Of a stretch of DNA of 30,902 nucleotides, positions 15,106 through 21,731 are shown in pieces. Where the stretch lies: positions 1-30,902 of the forward strand of contig DAOUDK010000041.1 of assembly GCA_034431315.1 (NCBI GenBank). The letters are read 5' to 3'. The first letter of the stretch is position 1. The number at the start of each line of letters is the position of its first letter. Source of the DNA: JAUWOY01 sp034431315 (GTDB taxonomy: Bacteria; Chloroflexota; Anaerolineae; VGOG01). The translations under genes and the position numbers were made by a program. The notes below the pieces were generated by a model, which was given only the letters and a program-made list of their open reading frames with translations, was not told the origin of the DNA and made no database searches.

Positions 15106-15597
15106 ATGTTTTCCAGAGTCCACAAGTTCGCTCGCGCCAATTCCAAAGAGATCACCCGCTTTCTCAAGTTTTCCGTGGTGGGCACGCTGGGGGCGGTGAT
15201 TGATTTCGGCGGCCTCAATCTGCTCATCCTTACCTTCGGCTTCAGCAAGATATTGGCCAACACTTGCTCGTTCTCGGTGGCGGTGATCAGCAATTTCGTT
15301 TGGAACAGGCTGTGGACGTTTCCCGAATCGAAGGACAGGCCCATCGCCCCTTTACTCGCCCAGTTCGTCCTGGTCAACATCGTCGGCCTGCTGCTAAACC
15401 AGGCCATCTTCCTCAGCCTGGATGCCTGGGTGCTGGGTGAGGCGGGCGCGTTGGCGACTCCGATGGCAACGTTGGCTCTCGGCATTGGCCTGGCCCACTA
15501 CAAGCTGGCCTATAACCTGTCTAAAGCGATCGCTACCATCATAGTACTGTTCTGGAACTTCGGCGCCAATCGCCTTTGGACCTTCCGGGGGATTTAG
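15106..15597 (+). CDS. GtrA-like membrane protein
   Basis: The 163-residue protein has four predicted membrane segments and the GtrA family hallmarks: RFLKFSVVGTLGAVIDFGGL at the start, a central SFSVAVISNFVWNRLWTF, and a final FWNFGANRLWTFRG. GtrA proteins are thought to help move or present polyprenyl-phosphate-linked sugars across the cytoplasmic membrane for cell-surface glycosylation. A longer frame starts at 15049 inside the upstream repeat; ATG 15106 begins the conserved region and has AAGGA at 15094-15098, which itself lies within the 100-bp repeat. The stop is followed within 3 nt by the start of the glycosyltransferase. Confidence 0.85.
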   Translation: MFSRVHKFARANSKEITRFLKFSVVGTLGAVIDFGGLNLLILTFGFSKILANTCSFSVAVISNFVWNRLWTFPESKDRPIAPLLAQFVLVNIVGLLLNQAIFLSLDAWVLGEAGALATPMATLALGIGLAHYKLAYNLSKAIATIIVLFWNFGANRLWTFRGI

Positions 15598-15599
15598 CA

Positions 15600-16724
15600 T
15601 TGCGCATCGGCATTGATTACACAGCGGCGGTTCGCCAGGGGGCGGGCATCGGTCGCTATACACGAGAGCTGGTGAGGGCGCTGGCGGAACTCGACCGAAG
15701 CCACGATTATGTCCTGTTTGCAGCGACGGGGGGGCAGCGGCTAACGGACACGGCCTGGCCGTCCAATTTTCAGATGCGTGCGGTGCCCCTCTCCGATCGC
15801 GCCCTGGTCATCCTGTGGCATCGCTTGCAACTGCCCCTCTGGGTGGAGTTCGTCACCGGCCGGGTGGACATCTTCCACTCGCCCGACTTCGTCCTGCCGC
15901 CGGTGCGCCGGGCCAAGACTCTGGTCACCGTCCACGACCTCTCCTTCATTCGCTACCCCCAATGCGCCGACGCCAACCTGCGGGCCTATCTGAACAAAGT
16001 AGTCCCCCGCTCCGTGCATCGGGCCGATATGGTGCTGGCCGATTCGCAGAGCACCAAAGACGACCTGGTGGAGCTGCTGGGGGTGGAACCCGCCAGGATC
16101 GAAGTGGTCTATCCTGGGGTGGAGAAGCGCTTCCATCCCATCGAGGATCATGCCCTATTGGAGAAAGTGAGAAAGCGATACAACCTACCCCCTCGGTTCA
16201 TCCTTGGCCTGGGAACCCTGCAACCCCGCAAGAACTTCACCCGCCTTGTCCAGGCCTACTCATCACTCATTACTCATTACCCGTTCCTTCAATTAGTCAT
16301 CGCTGGGGGCAAGGGCTGGCTCTACGAGGAGATTTTCGCCACCGTCGAACAGTTGAGCCTGGAGGAGAAGGTCATATTCCCCGGCTTCGTGGCCGACGGC
16401 GACCTGCCCGCCCTCTACAACCTGGCCGACCTGTTCGTCTTCCCCTCCCTCTACGAGGGCTTCGGGCTGCCGCCCCTGGAGGCATTGGCCTGCGGCACGC
16501 CGGTGATAACCTCCGACGCCTCCTCCCTGCCTGAGGTTGTGGGCGAGGCAGGGCTGATGGTGGAGGCCACAGACGTAGAGGCCCTGGCCGAGGCCATGAA
16601 GCGAGTTCTGGAGGACGATGCGCTGCGGGAAAGGATGATCGCCAAGGGAATGAAGCAAGCGAGGAAGTTCACCTGGGAACAAGCAGCAGCGAAGCTCCTC
16701 AGTTTATATGAGGCCCTGGAATAA
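15600..16724 (+). CDS. Family 4 glycosyltransferase (GT-B fold)
   Basis: The 374-residue protein transfers a sugar from a nucleotide donor in the cytoplasm, probably during glycan assembly. The N-terminal domain starts RIGIDYTAAVRQGAGIGRYT, typical of mannosyl-type GT4 enzymes, with VHDLSFIRYPQCADANL and a D-x-x-S-x-S-T-K motif (VLADSQSTKDDL). The C-terminal donor domain has ILGLGTLQPRKNFTRL, LVIAGGKGWLY, and the E-x7-E motif in YEGFGLPPLEALACGTPVI. Start: TTG 15600, 7 nt after GGGGGA and 2 nt after the gtrA stop; another TTG at 15576 is less likely. Part of residues 220-228 (SSLITHYP) is encoded by atcact/cattac repeat words without disturbing the domain. Confidence 0.88.
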   Translation: MRIGIDYTAAVRQGAGIGRYTRELVRALAELDRSHDYVLFAATGGQRLTDTAWPSNFQMRAVPLSDRALVILWHRLQLPLWVEFVTGRVDIFHSPDFVLPPVRRAKTLVTVHDLSFIRYPQCADANLRAYLNKVVPRSVHRADMVLADSQSTKDDLVELLGVEPARIEVVYPGVEKRFHPIEDHALLEKVRKRYNLPPRFILGLGTLQPRKNFTRLVQAYSSLITHYPFLQLVIAGGKGWLYEEIFATVEQLSLEEKVIFPGFVADGDLPALYNLADLFVFPSLYEGFGLPPLEALACGTPVITSDASSLPEVVGEAGLMVEATDVEALAEAMKRVLEDDALRERMIAKGMKQARKFTWEQAAAKLLSLYEALE

Positions 16725-16727
16725 ATC

Positions 16728-16823
16728 AGAAACCAGGTTTTTCGTTGATAAAACACCTTTGCGCGTCGCAGGAGACCTCAGAAGCAAAGATCTACTTGCT
16801 CAGAAAGTAAAAACCTGGTTTCT
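16728..16823. repeat. Perfect 15-bp inverted repeat with 66-nt spacer
   Basis: AGAAACCAGGTTTTT (16728-16742) and AAAAACCTGGTTTCT (16809-16823) are exact reverse complements and enclose 66 nt. They fill the gap between the glycosyltransferase and Nudix genes. The layout resembles a small non-autonomous element or an intergenic hairpin; no target-site duplication was verified. Confidence 0.8.
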
Positions 16824-16837
16824 CCGATGGAATAGAG

Positions 16838-17371
16838 ATGCAATCTAGCGAACAAAACATCTTAACGCCGAAGTTCTGCCCCCACTGCGCTGGCCGGCTG
16901 GCCCCTAAGATGATTGACAAGAGAGAGCGGCTGGTCTGTCAGGAGTGTGGCTTCATTTTTTATATCAACCCCAAAGTGGCCGCAGGTACGCTGATAGAGG
17001 CCGAGGGACGAGTCGTCCTGGTGCGGCGCGGGATTGAGCCCCATCTTGGCTCCTGGACACTGCCGGCAGGCTTCACCGAGTACGGCGAAACTATCGAAGA
17101 GACGGCTATCCGCGAGTGCCGCGAGGAGACGGGCCTGGAGGTGGAGTTGGATGACCTCCTGGGCGTGTATTCTGTCAACAGCGACTTCTACGGGCATCTG
17201 GTCCTCGTCCTCTACTCTGCCCACGTGGCGGGCGGAGAGCTGGTGGCCGGCGACGATGCCTGCGAGGTGGGCCTTTTCGCGCCCGCCGAGCTGCCGACAG
17301 ACCTGGCTTTCCAGGCTCACTGCCAGGCGTTGCGCGATTGGAGAAAAACAATCGAGGAGAGTGTGAGGTGA
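16838..17371 (+). CDS. Nudix hydrolase with N-terminal zinc ribbon
   Basis: The 177-residue protein has a zinc ribbon (C14-x2-C17 and C34-x2-C37) like NADH pyrophosphatases, followed by a perfect Nudix box from G78 to L100 (G-x5-E84-x7-R92-E93-x-R-E-E97-x-G99-L100). Nudix enzymes cleave nucleoside diphosphates linked to another moiety; the substrate could be NADH, ADP-ribose, a nucleotide sugar or an oxidised nucleotide. The lack of the SQPWPFPQS motif argues against a canonical NudC. The ATG at 16838 has only a weak ribosome site. The stop overlaps the GTG start of the permease gene (GTGA), so the two are probably co-translated. Confidence 0.88.
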   Translation: MQSSEQNILTPKFCPHCAGRLAPKMIDKRERLVCQECGFIFYINPKVAAGTLIEAEGRVVLVRRGIEPHLGSWTLPAGFTEYGETIEETAIRECREETGLEVELDDLLGVYSVNSDFYGHLVLVLYSAHVAGGELVAGDDACEVGLFAPAELPTDLAFQAHCQALRDWRKTIEESVR

Positions 17372-17865
17372 AGAAGATGAACACAACTACTATCATCATG
17401 ATCGCTCTGGCCGTGATCCTGACCGTCGTGGCCTATTTTCGAGACGGGGTTCACCTGGCCGGCTTGAGGTTGGGCGCCCAGACCATCTGGGACAACTTGC
17501 CCCTCTTGTTGGCCTCCTTCGCCGTGGCTGGCCTGGCGCGGGTGCTGATCCCGAAAGAGTTGATCAGCCAGTGGTTAGGAGCTCAGGCAGGATTCAAGGG
17601 CATCCTGCTGGGCTGTATTGCCGGTGGCATTATGCCGGGCTCGCCCTACTCCGTCTTCCCCATCGTGGCCTCTTTCTACGAGGCCGGGGCAGGCATCGGC
17701 ACCATCGTGGGCTTTATCACCGCCTGGTCTCTTTGGTCAGTAAGCCGCTTGCCCTTAGAGCTGTCCATCATCGGACCCAAGGTCACTCTGGCTCGCGTCC
17801 TCTCCACCTTGATCTTCCCGCCAATCGCCGGCCTTATCGCCCACCTCTTCTTCACCAAGATATAG
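17368..17865 (+). CDS. Half-size permease (DUF318/ArsP_1-like)
   Basis: The 165-residue protein has four to five hydrophobic segments and the DUF318 permease pattern: DNLPLLLASFAVAGLARVLI, GCIAGGIMPGSPYSVFPIVA and FITAWSLWSVSRLPLEL. Full-length relatives of about 300 residues contain two such halves; here only one is present, so a dimer is likely. The transported substrate is unknown (arsenic-related, metal or organic substrate in relatives). The GTG at 17368 overlaps the Nudix stop and has GAGGAG upstream; ATG 17377 is an alternative. The next gene starts 13 nt later. Confidence 0.75.
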   Translation: MKKMNTTTIIMIALAVILTVVAYFRDGVHLAGLRLGAQTIWDNLPLLLASFAVAGLARVLIPKELISQWLGAQAGFKGILLGCIAGGIMPGSPYSVFPIVASFYEAGAGIGTIVGFITAWSLWSVSRLPLELSIIGPKVTLARVLSTLIFPPIAGLIAHLFFTKI

Positions 17866-17878
17866 CGAGGAGGTGATT

Positions 17879-19240
17879 ATGACTCCATTTGACCCTGAGG
17901 TACTAAAAAGCGGCAAGACGAGAGAACGACGAGAGCGGGCTTTGGCCGTCCTGTCCACGGCCCTGGAAGCAGTTGATCCCGTCAAGGCCATCGAACGACA
18001 GGTGTCGCTCTCAGACGAGACTCTGCGCATCGGCCAGCGCACTTATGACCTCAGCCACTACCGCAACATCTACGTCATCGGCGGGGGTAAGGCTAGCGGT
18101 TCCATGGCCCAAGCCGTGGAGGAGATCCTGGGGCAGCGCGTGACCGCCGGCCTGGTCAACGTCAAGTACGGCTACGGAGCGGAGACCGAGATCGTTCGCC
18201 TCAACGAGGCCGGCCACCCCATCCCCGATGCCGCCGGGATGGCTGGAACGAAGCAGATGGTGGAGTTGGCCCGCCAAGCCACAGACGAGGACCTGGTCAT
18301 CTGCCTCATTTCGGGCGGCGGGTCGGCGCTGATGACCCTGCCCGCGGAAGGGATCACTCTGACGGACGTGAAATCGCTGACCGATGCCCTGCTGCGCTGT
18401 GGAGCTACCATCAACGAGACCAATGCCGTGCGCAAGCATCTCTCCCAGACCAAGGGCGGAAACCTGGCTCGCCTGGCCTATCCCGCCGAAATCGTTTCCC
18501 TCATCCTCTCCGACGTGGTGGGGAGTCCACTGGACGTCATCGCCTCAGGACCGACAGTGGCAGATACCACCACCTTCGCCGATGCCTACGGCGTCATCGA
18601 GAAGTACGGCCTGCTGGAAGAGCTTCCCAGCCCCATAGTCGAGCGCCTGCGGCGGGGCAAGGAGGGCCTCATCGCGGAGACACCCAAACAGGGTGCCGAG
18701 AGTTTCGCCCGAACTTACAACCTGATCATCGCCAGCAACGAGGTTGCCGCTGAAGCAGCCATGGCCAAAGCCGAAGGGTTAGGATTCCACACTCTGCTGC
18801 TTTCCACCTTTGTCGAGGGCGAGGCCAGGGAAGTAGCCAGGGTCTTCGCCGCCGTCGCTAAGGAGATCATCAATTCGGGCCGCCCCGTGTCCCGGCCAGC
18901 CTGCGTGGTAGCTGGCGGGGAGACCACGGTCACCGTCAGGGGACATGGCCTGGGAGGTCGCAACCAGGAGATGGCCCTCAGCGCCGCCCTGGAGATAGCT
19001 GGCCTGGAGGATGTGATGATCATACCCCTGGCCACCGATGGCACCGATGGCCCTACTGATGCAGCGGGCGCCATCGCCGACGGCTCTACCCTGCGGCGAG
19101 CCCAGCAGGCCGGCCTGTCGGCCCCTCAGTACCTGGCTGACAACGATTCCTACCATTTTTTCCAGCAGTTGGGCGATCTGCTCATCACCGGGCCGACCAA
19201 CACCAATGTGAATGATTTGACGTTCACTTTTGTGTTTTAG
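17879..19240 (+). CDS. Glycerate 2-kinase (MOFRL/GckA family)
   Basis: The 453-residue protein phosphorylates D-glycerate, usually to 2-phosphoglycerate, feeding lower glycolysis. The N-terminal DUF4147 domain shows VIGGGKASGSMAQAVE (K71), EAGHPIPDAAGMAGT and CLISGGGSALMTLPAEGITL, then CGATINETNAVRKHLSQTKG and LSDVVGSPLDVIASGPT. The C-terminal MOFRL domain has GGETTVTVRGHGLGGRNQEM and LATDGTDGPTDAAGA. Length is typical. ATG 17879 has GAGGAGGT 4-5 nt upstream; GTG 17873 lies within that site. It is the third gene of a compact Nudix-permease-kinase string. With SerA and the class V aminotransferase elsewhere in the window, a link to serine/hydroxypyruvate/glycerate metabolism is plausible. Confidence 0.92.
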   Translation: MTPFDPEVLKSGKTRERRERALAVLSTALEAVDPVKAIERQVSLSDETLRIGQRTYDLSHYRNIYVIGGGKASGSMAQAVEEILGQRVTAGLVNVKYGYGAETEIVRLNEAGHPIPDAAGMAGTKQMVELARQATDEDLVICLISGGGSALMTLPAEGITLTDVKSLTDALLRCGATINETNAVRKHLSQTKGGNLARLAYPAEIVSLILSDVVGSPLDVIASGPTVADTTTFADAYGVIEKYGLLEELPSPIVERLRRGKEGLIAETPKQGAESFARTYNLIIASNEVAAEAAMAKAEGLGFHTLLLSTFVEGEAREVARVFAAVAKEIINSGRPVSRPACVVAGGETTVTVRGHGLGGRNQEMALSAALEIAGLEDVMIIPLATDGTDGPTDAAGAIADGSTLRRAQQAGLSAPQYLADNDSYHFFQQLGDLLITGPTNTNVNDLTFTFVF

Positions 19241-19242
19241 AA

Positions 19243-19285
19243 GTAGTGAAACGTGAGGACGTGAAACGTGAAGCGTGAAACGTGG
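19243..19285. repeat. gtgaaacgtgaa-type word repeat
   Basis: gtagtgaaacgtgaggacgt and gtgaaacgtgaagcgtgaaa run directly after the glycerate kinase stop up to the ATG of the next gene. A short related copy is at 20013-20036 (gtgaaacgtgaatcacacgt). Confidence 0.7.
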
Positions 19286-20005
19286 ATGTTGAAGAGATTT
19301 GTTCCTCTGGGAATCGCCTTGGTATTAGTTGGTTACTGGGGCCCCTGGGTGAATCACAAGACGGCCGCTCTGGTGCTGAGCGGGCTGGACATGGCCGAGT
19401 TTGTCAAGTTCCTGCCTGGCGTGAGGGCCGGCACCGAGTTCGTGATCCGCGAGCTTTTCTACTTGCCCCCTCTGGCCGCAGCCCTTTGCCTGGCCCTGAT
19501 AGGCAGCAGCCGACTCTGGCGCTATCCCCTGTGGGCCAGAGCGATCATGGTGATAGTCGCCATCGTGTTGGCGATCGTCGTCTTGCCCCCCTACCCGTTC
19601 ATCCTCCAGGCTCTAAGCTCAGACGAATTTGGTCGGCAATTCTCGATGGCGGCAGGCTGCTTGGCCGTCATCGCGGCATCCTTGCTCTACCGCCGTCTGC
19701 CGAGGGCCGTAGTGGCCGGCCTACTGATAATCGTCTCCTTCGCCGGGGCAATCCCCCCTTTGTGGCAATTCTTCTCCATTCGCAGCGCGCTGGACAGGGT
19801 GTACGGCCAGCCCATCCACATCGGCTGGGGGCTGTGGCTGACGGTCGCAGGGTTCCTGGTCGTGGCGGGGGCAGGAGTTTGGAAGTTGGAGGTTGGAGGT
19901 TGGAGATTGGAAGTTAGAGGATGGAGGTTAGAGGTTAGAAGACGGAAAGGCCACCGACCATCCGACCACCCGACCAACAGCCTTGACCATGGCCTCATAC
20001 CGTGA
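19286..20005 (+). CDS. Hypothetical membrane protein with repeat-encoded C-terminal tail
   Basis: No family was recognised. The roughly 239-residue protein has about six hydrophobic segments: RFVPLGIALVLVGYWGPW at the start, then PPLAAALCLALIGS, IMVIVAIVLAIVVLPP, MAAGCLAVIAASLLY, VVAGLLIIVSFAGAIPPLW and GLWLTVAGFLVVAGAGVW. After the last membrane helix the reading frame passes into a ttggaagttgga repeat, giving a WKLEVGGWRLEVRG-type amphipathic basic tail of about 45 residues. An in-frame GTG at 19268 lies within a different repeat, so ATG 19286 is preferred, though neither has a clear ribosome site. The stop (20003-20005) falls in the spacer of the next gene's promoter. Confidence 0.6.
   Translation: MLKRFVPLGIALVLVGYWGPWVNHKTAALVLSGLDMAEFVKFLPGVRAGTEFVIRELFYLPPLAAALCLALIGSSRLWRYPLWARAIMVIVAIVLAIVVLPPYPFILQALSSDEFGRQFSMAAGCLAVIAASLLYRRLPRAVVAGLLIIVSFAGAIPPLWQFFSIRSALDRVYGQPIHIGWGLWLTVAGFLVVAGAGVWKLEVGGWRLEVRGWRLEVRRRKGHRPSDHPTNSLDHGLIP
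19878..19943. repeat. ttggaagttgga-type array at a gene end
   Basis: About 66 bp of tandem words (TTTGGAAGTTGGAGGTTGGA, then GGTTGGAGATTGGAAGTTAG and gaggttagaggttagaag) in frame with the upstream membrane protein. It is followed at 19950-19980 by another word series (ccaccgaccatccgacc). Confidence 0.8.
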
Positions 20006-20011
20006 TAAAAT
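19983..20011 (+). promoter_or_regulatory. Promoter of the tandem-repeat protein gene
   Basis: TTGACC (19983-19988), a 17-nt spacer and TAAAAT (20006-20011) lie about 57 nt upstream of the next start. The spacer contains the stop of the previous gene. Confidence 0.75.
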
Positions 20012-20067
20012 AGGCGTGAAACGTGAATCACACGTTGATAAAAGAGAGATGAAAGGGAGGTCAGACA

Positions 20068-20637
20068 ATGGACAACGAAACCAAAAACGCTCACGGAGGT
20101 GAAAAAGTGGAAGAGCAGGAGAGGAACGACATGGGCGACGTTACCGCTGAGACGGTGAACATCACCCAGGGGGGAGCCCGCAATGTGCAGGCGACCCATG
20201 TCACGTTGCGCCAGGCAGGAGCGCAATCCATCACCGCCGAAGACCTGCTTGTCCGACAGGGAGGGGTGGTGCAGGCAAAGGCGGATCACCTGGAGATGCT
20301 CAGCGGAGGCATTGTTTTGGCCCGGACGCAGACGGCCAACCTCACCGCCTCTCAGGCGGGCGCTGTTATCTCTGAAGGCAACGTGTCAATGGAGCAATCA
20401 GGGGCGCAGATGCTGCTGGCTCGAGGCGACGTGACGATGGACCAGAGCGGAGCGGTAGTGATGATGGCCCGCAACGTGAGAGCCAAGAACAGCGGCGTAG
20501 TGTTCTTGCTCGCCAACGAGGTGGAAGGCACCGTCAACGCCGCCTTTGGCCCGCGCGAGTCGGCCATCTTCGGCGTGGTAGCGGGGGCGGTGGCTGGGCT
20601 GGTGATGTTGTTGGCCAAGCTGTCGCGGCGGGAGTAA
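20068..20637 (+). CDS. Tail-anchored tandem-repeat protein (beta-solenoid-like, bactofilin-reminiscent)
   Basis: The 189-residue protein has a charged N-terminus (1-27), then about eight tandem units of 15-16 residues from residue 28 to 150, for example AETVNITQGGARNVQA, THVTLRQAGAQSITA, GNVSMEQSGAQMLLAR and GDVTMDQSGAVVMMAR. The consensus is x-x-V-x-M/L-x-Q-S/x-G-A-x-x-L/M-x-A-x. Regular short units with small residues at turns suggest a beta-solenoid. A single membrane segment (about 167-184, FGVVAGAVAGLVMLLAK) and a basic end (LSRRE) make it C-terminally anchored with the solenoid facing the cytoplasm. It recalls bactofilin-like polymer-forming proteins but does not carry a clear bactofilin signature. 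GGGAGG at 20055-20060 and its own promoter support the start. Function unknown. Confidence 0.7.
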   Translation: MDNETKNAHGGEKVEEQERNDMGDVTAETVNITQGGARNVQATHVTLRQAGAQSITAEDLLVRQGGVVQAKADHLEMLSGGIVLARTQTANLTASQAGAVISEGNVSMEQSGAQMLLARGDVTMDQSGAVVMMARNVRAKNSGVVFLLANEVEGTVNAAFGPRESAIFGVVAGAVAGLVMLLAKLSRRE

Positions 20638-20640
20638 AGC

Positions 20641-20827
20641 CCCTTCGACAAGCTCAGGACACCGCCTGCGGGCTAGATCCAGCCCCGAAGGGGGCTTCGT
20701 TCTCTCAGCGCGGGGACTTTAGCCCCGCGCAGACTGGGACTAACCGCACGGATTAGAACATTTGAGCATTCGACTGAGCCTTCGGGCTGCGGTTCTCAGT
20801 CCGGGGGCTCACGTCGAAGCCGCGTAG
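20641..20827. repeat. Cluster of GC-rich hairpins and dispersed repeat words
   Basis: Three hairpins follow the tandem-repeat protein gene: AGCCCC-gaag-GGGGCT (20681-20696, then TCGTTCTCT, possible terminator), GCGCGGGG/CCCCGCGC (20708-20730) and GACTGAG/CTCAGTC (20772-20801). The first bases (cccttcgacaagctcagg) resemble the inverse of 11408-11427. GCTCACGTCGAAGCCGCG near 20808-20825 matches 16 of 18 bases with 21632-21649. Apart from these the 228-nt gap before the next ORF holds nothing I recognise. Confidence 0.65.
20681..20705 (+). terminator. Possible intrinsic terminator of the tandem-repeat protein gene
   Basis: A 6-bp GC stem with 4-nt loop, followed by a pyrimidine-rich TCGTTCTCT tract, 43 nt after the stop codon. 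The T-run is broken, so strength is uncertain. Confidence 0.4.
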
Positions 20828-20864
20828 TCGGCATGTCAACATCGGCTCTACGGGAGGCTTTTGA

Positions 20865-21017
20865 ATGACCGACAGAACGGTTGAGTACGTGACAAAAACG
20901 ACGCCCGATCTTGGGCGAGAGCAAGAAGTGGATCACGACGTGGCGACCAGCGCGGAGGAATTTCGTCAGAAGGTCTTGGCGGGGCACCACAAATCAGCCA
21001 CGAATTTCACGAATTAA
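20865..21017 (+). CDS. Small ORF, 50 residues, ending in a repeat
   Basis: An ATG at 20865 with GGGAGG (20852-20857) at ideal 7-nt spacing opens a 50-codon frame beginning MTDRTVEYVTKTTPDLGREQ and containing a polar helix-like stretch TSAEEFRQKVLAGHH. The last six or so codons (SATNFTN) come from a palindromic repeat that starts at 20997. The original gene may have been longer and truncated by the repeat. No family was recognised. An overlapping minus-strand frame (20796-20990) has weaker support. Confidence 0.4.
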   Translation: MTDRTVEYVTKTTPDLGREQEVDHDVATSAEEFRQKVLAGHHKSATNFTN

Positions 21018-21058
21018 CACAAAAAATAAAAATTAGTGAAATTCGTGTAATTCGTGGC
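20997..21058. repeat. acgaattt-word palindrome
   Basis: Left arm GCCACGAATTTCACGAATTA and right arm GAAATTCGTGTAATTCGTGG(C) face each other over an A-rich centre. This 62-bp element fills the space before the next gene and resembles the words inserted at 14211-14288. Confidence 0.8.
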
Positions 21059-21075
21059 AAAAATGGGCGGATAAA

Positions 21076-21567
21076 ATGACACCATCAAAATCCAAGAAGG
21101 CTAAACGAAGGCAAAGACGTAGGCGTAAGCGGAGGCAGAAACCGCTGGAGAGCCTTAAACACAAGCTGGAGCAAGGCTCCCTTCAAGGGCAAGAGTTTGT
21201 CATCGAGCCGAGCGGAGAAGTGAAGATGTCCGAGGTGCTGACGGCCTTTGTAGAACCGTACCTCGGATCCGCCAACACAGAAGAAAATTATCGAAAGCTG
21301 TTGATGCTGGCCATCGTGGCCTGGAACGCCGCCTTGTTGCCCGAAGATGATCAGCAAGATATGGTTGACAAGGCTGTAGAAGTAATGCCAGCAGCCAGTT
21401 GGGCAATGAGAGCGTACATGAGAGCAATCATGGGCGAGCTAATCGAAAGAAAGAAGACGTATTTCTCCGAGTACACGCGAATGATACTTGATTTTGAGCT
21501 AACAGAGATGGGAGAAGGCTATCACCTATCTGTCGCTTCGACTCTGGAAAAGCCGCCCTCGCCGTAG
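21076..21567 (+). CDS. Hypothetical protein with Arg/Lys-rich N-terminus
   Basis: The 163-residue protein begins with about 24 residues dominated by Lys and Arg (KKAKRRQRRRRKRRQK), then a soluble, mostly helical region with VKMSEVLTAFVEPYLGSANT, ENYRKLLMLAIVAWNAALLP and YFSEYTRMILDFELTE. The basic start could bind nucleic acid or acidic surfaces; nothing identifies a catalytic site. The helical part looks like a conserved, uncharacterised family. ATG 21076 follows GGGCGGAT. Upstream lies a palindromic repeat, downstream a GC-rich inverted repeat, so it appears as a single-gene unit. Confidence 0.6.
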   Translation: MTPSKSKKAKRRQRRRRKRRQKPLESLKHKLEQGSLQGQEFVIEPSGEVKMSEVLTAFVEPYLGSANTEENYRKLLMLAIVAWNAALLPEDDQQDMVDKAVEVMPAASWAMRAYMRAIMGELIERKKTYFSEYTRMILDFELTEMGEGYHLSVASTLEKPPSP

Positions 21568-21612
21568 TAAGTAGATCAGCAAAAGTTTTTTTGACTTTTT
21601 ACCCTGCTACGG

Positions 21613-21698
21613 AGGGGCGTCCGTTCGGCTGAGCTCACGACGAAGCCTCGCCCCGATTTCGCGGCCAGACTACCCTTCGGCAGGGCGGGGACGCCCCT
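21613..21698. repeat. Perfect 10-bp inverted repeat with 66-nt GC-rich spacer
   Basis: AGGGGCGTCC (21613-21622) and GGACGCCCCT (21689-21698) bound a spacer containing GCTCACGACGAAGCCTCG, shared at 16 of 18 bases with the cluster near 20808-20825. It separates the basic hypothetical gene from the DUF6504 gene and may act as terminator-like structure. Confidence 0.65.
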
Positions 21699-21731
21699 TG
21701 ATAGCGGTTTTAGCGAGTGAAGAATTAGAAT

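Noticed and set aside
20796..20990. 64-codon minus-strand frame in the repeat-rich gap
   Set aside because: No ribosome site or family; the opposite plus-strand ORF has a much better start context.
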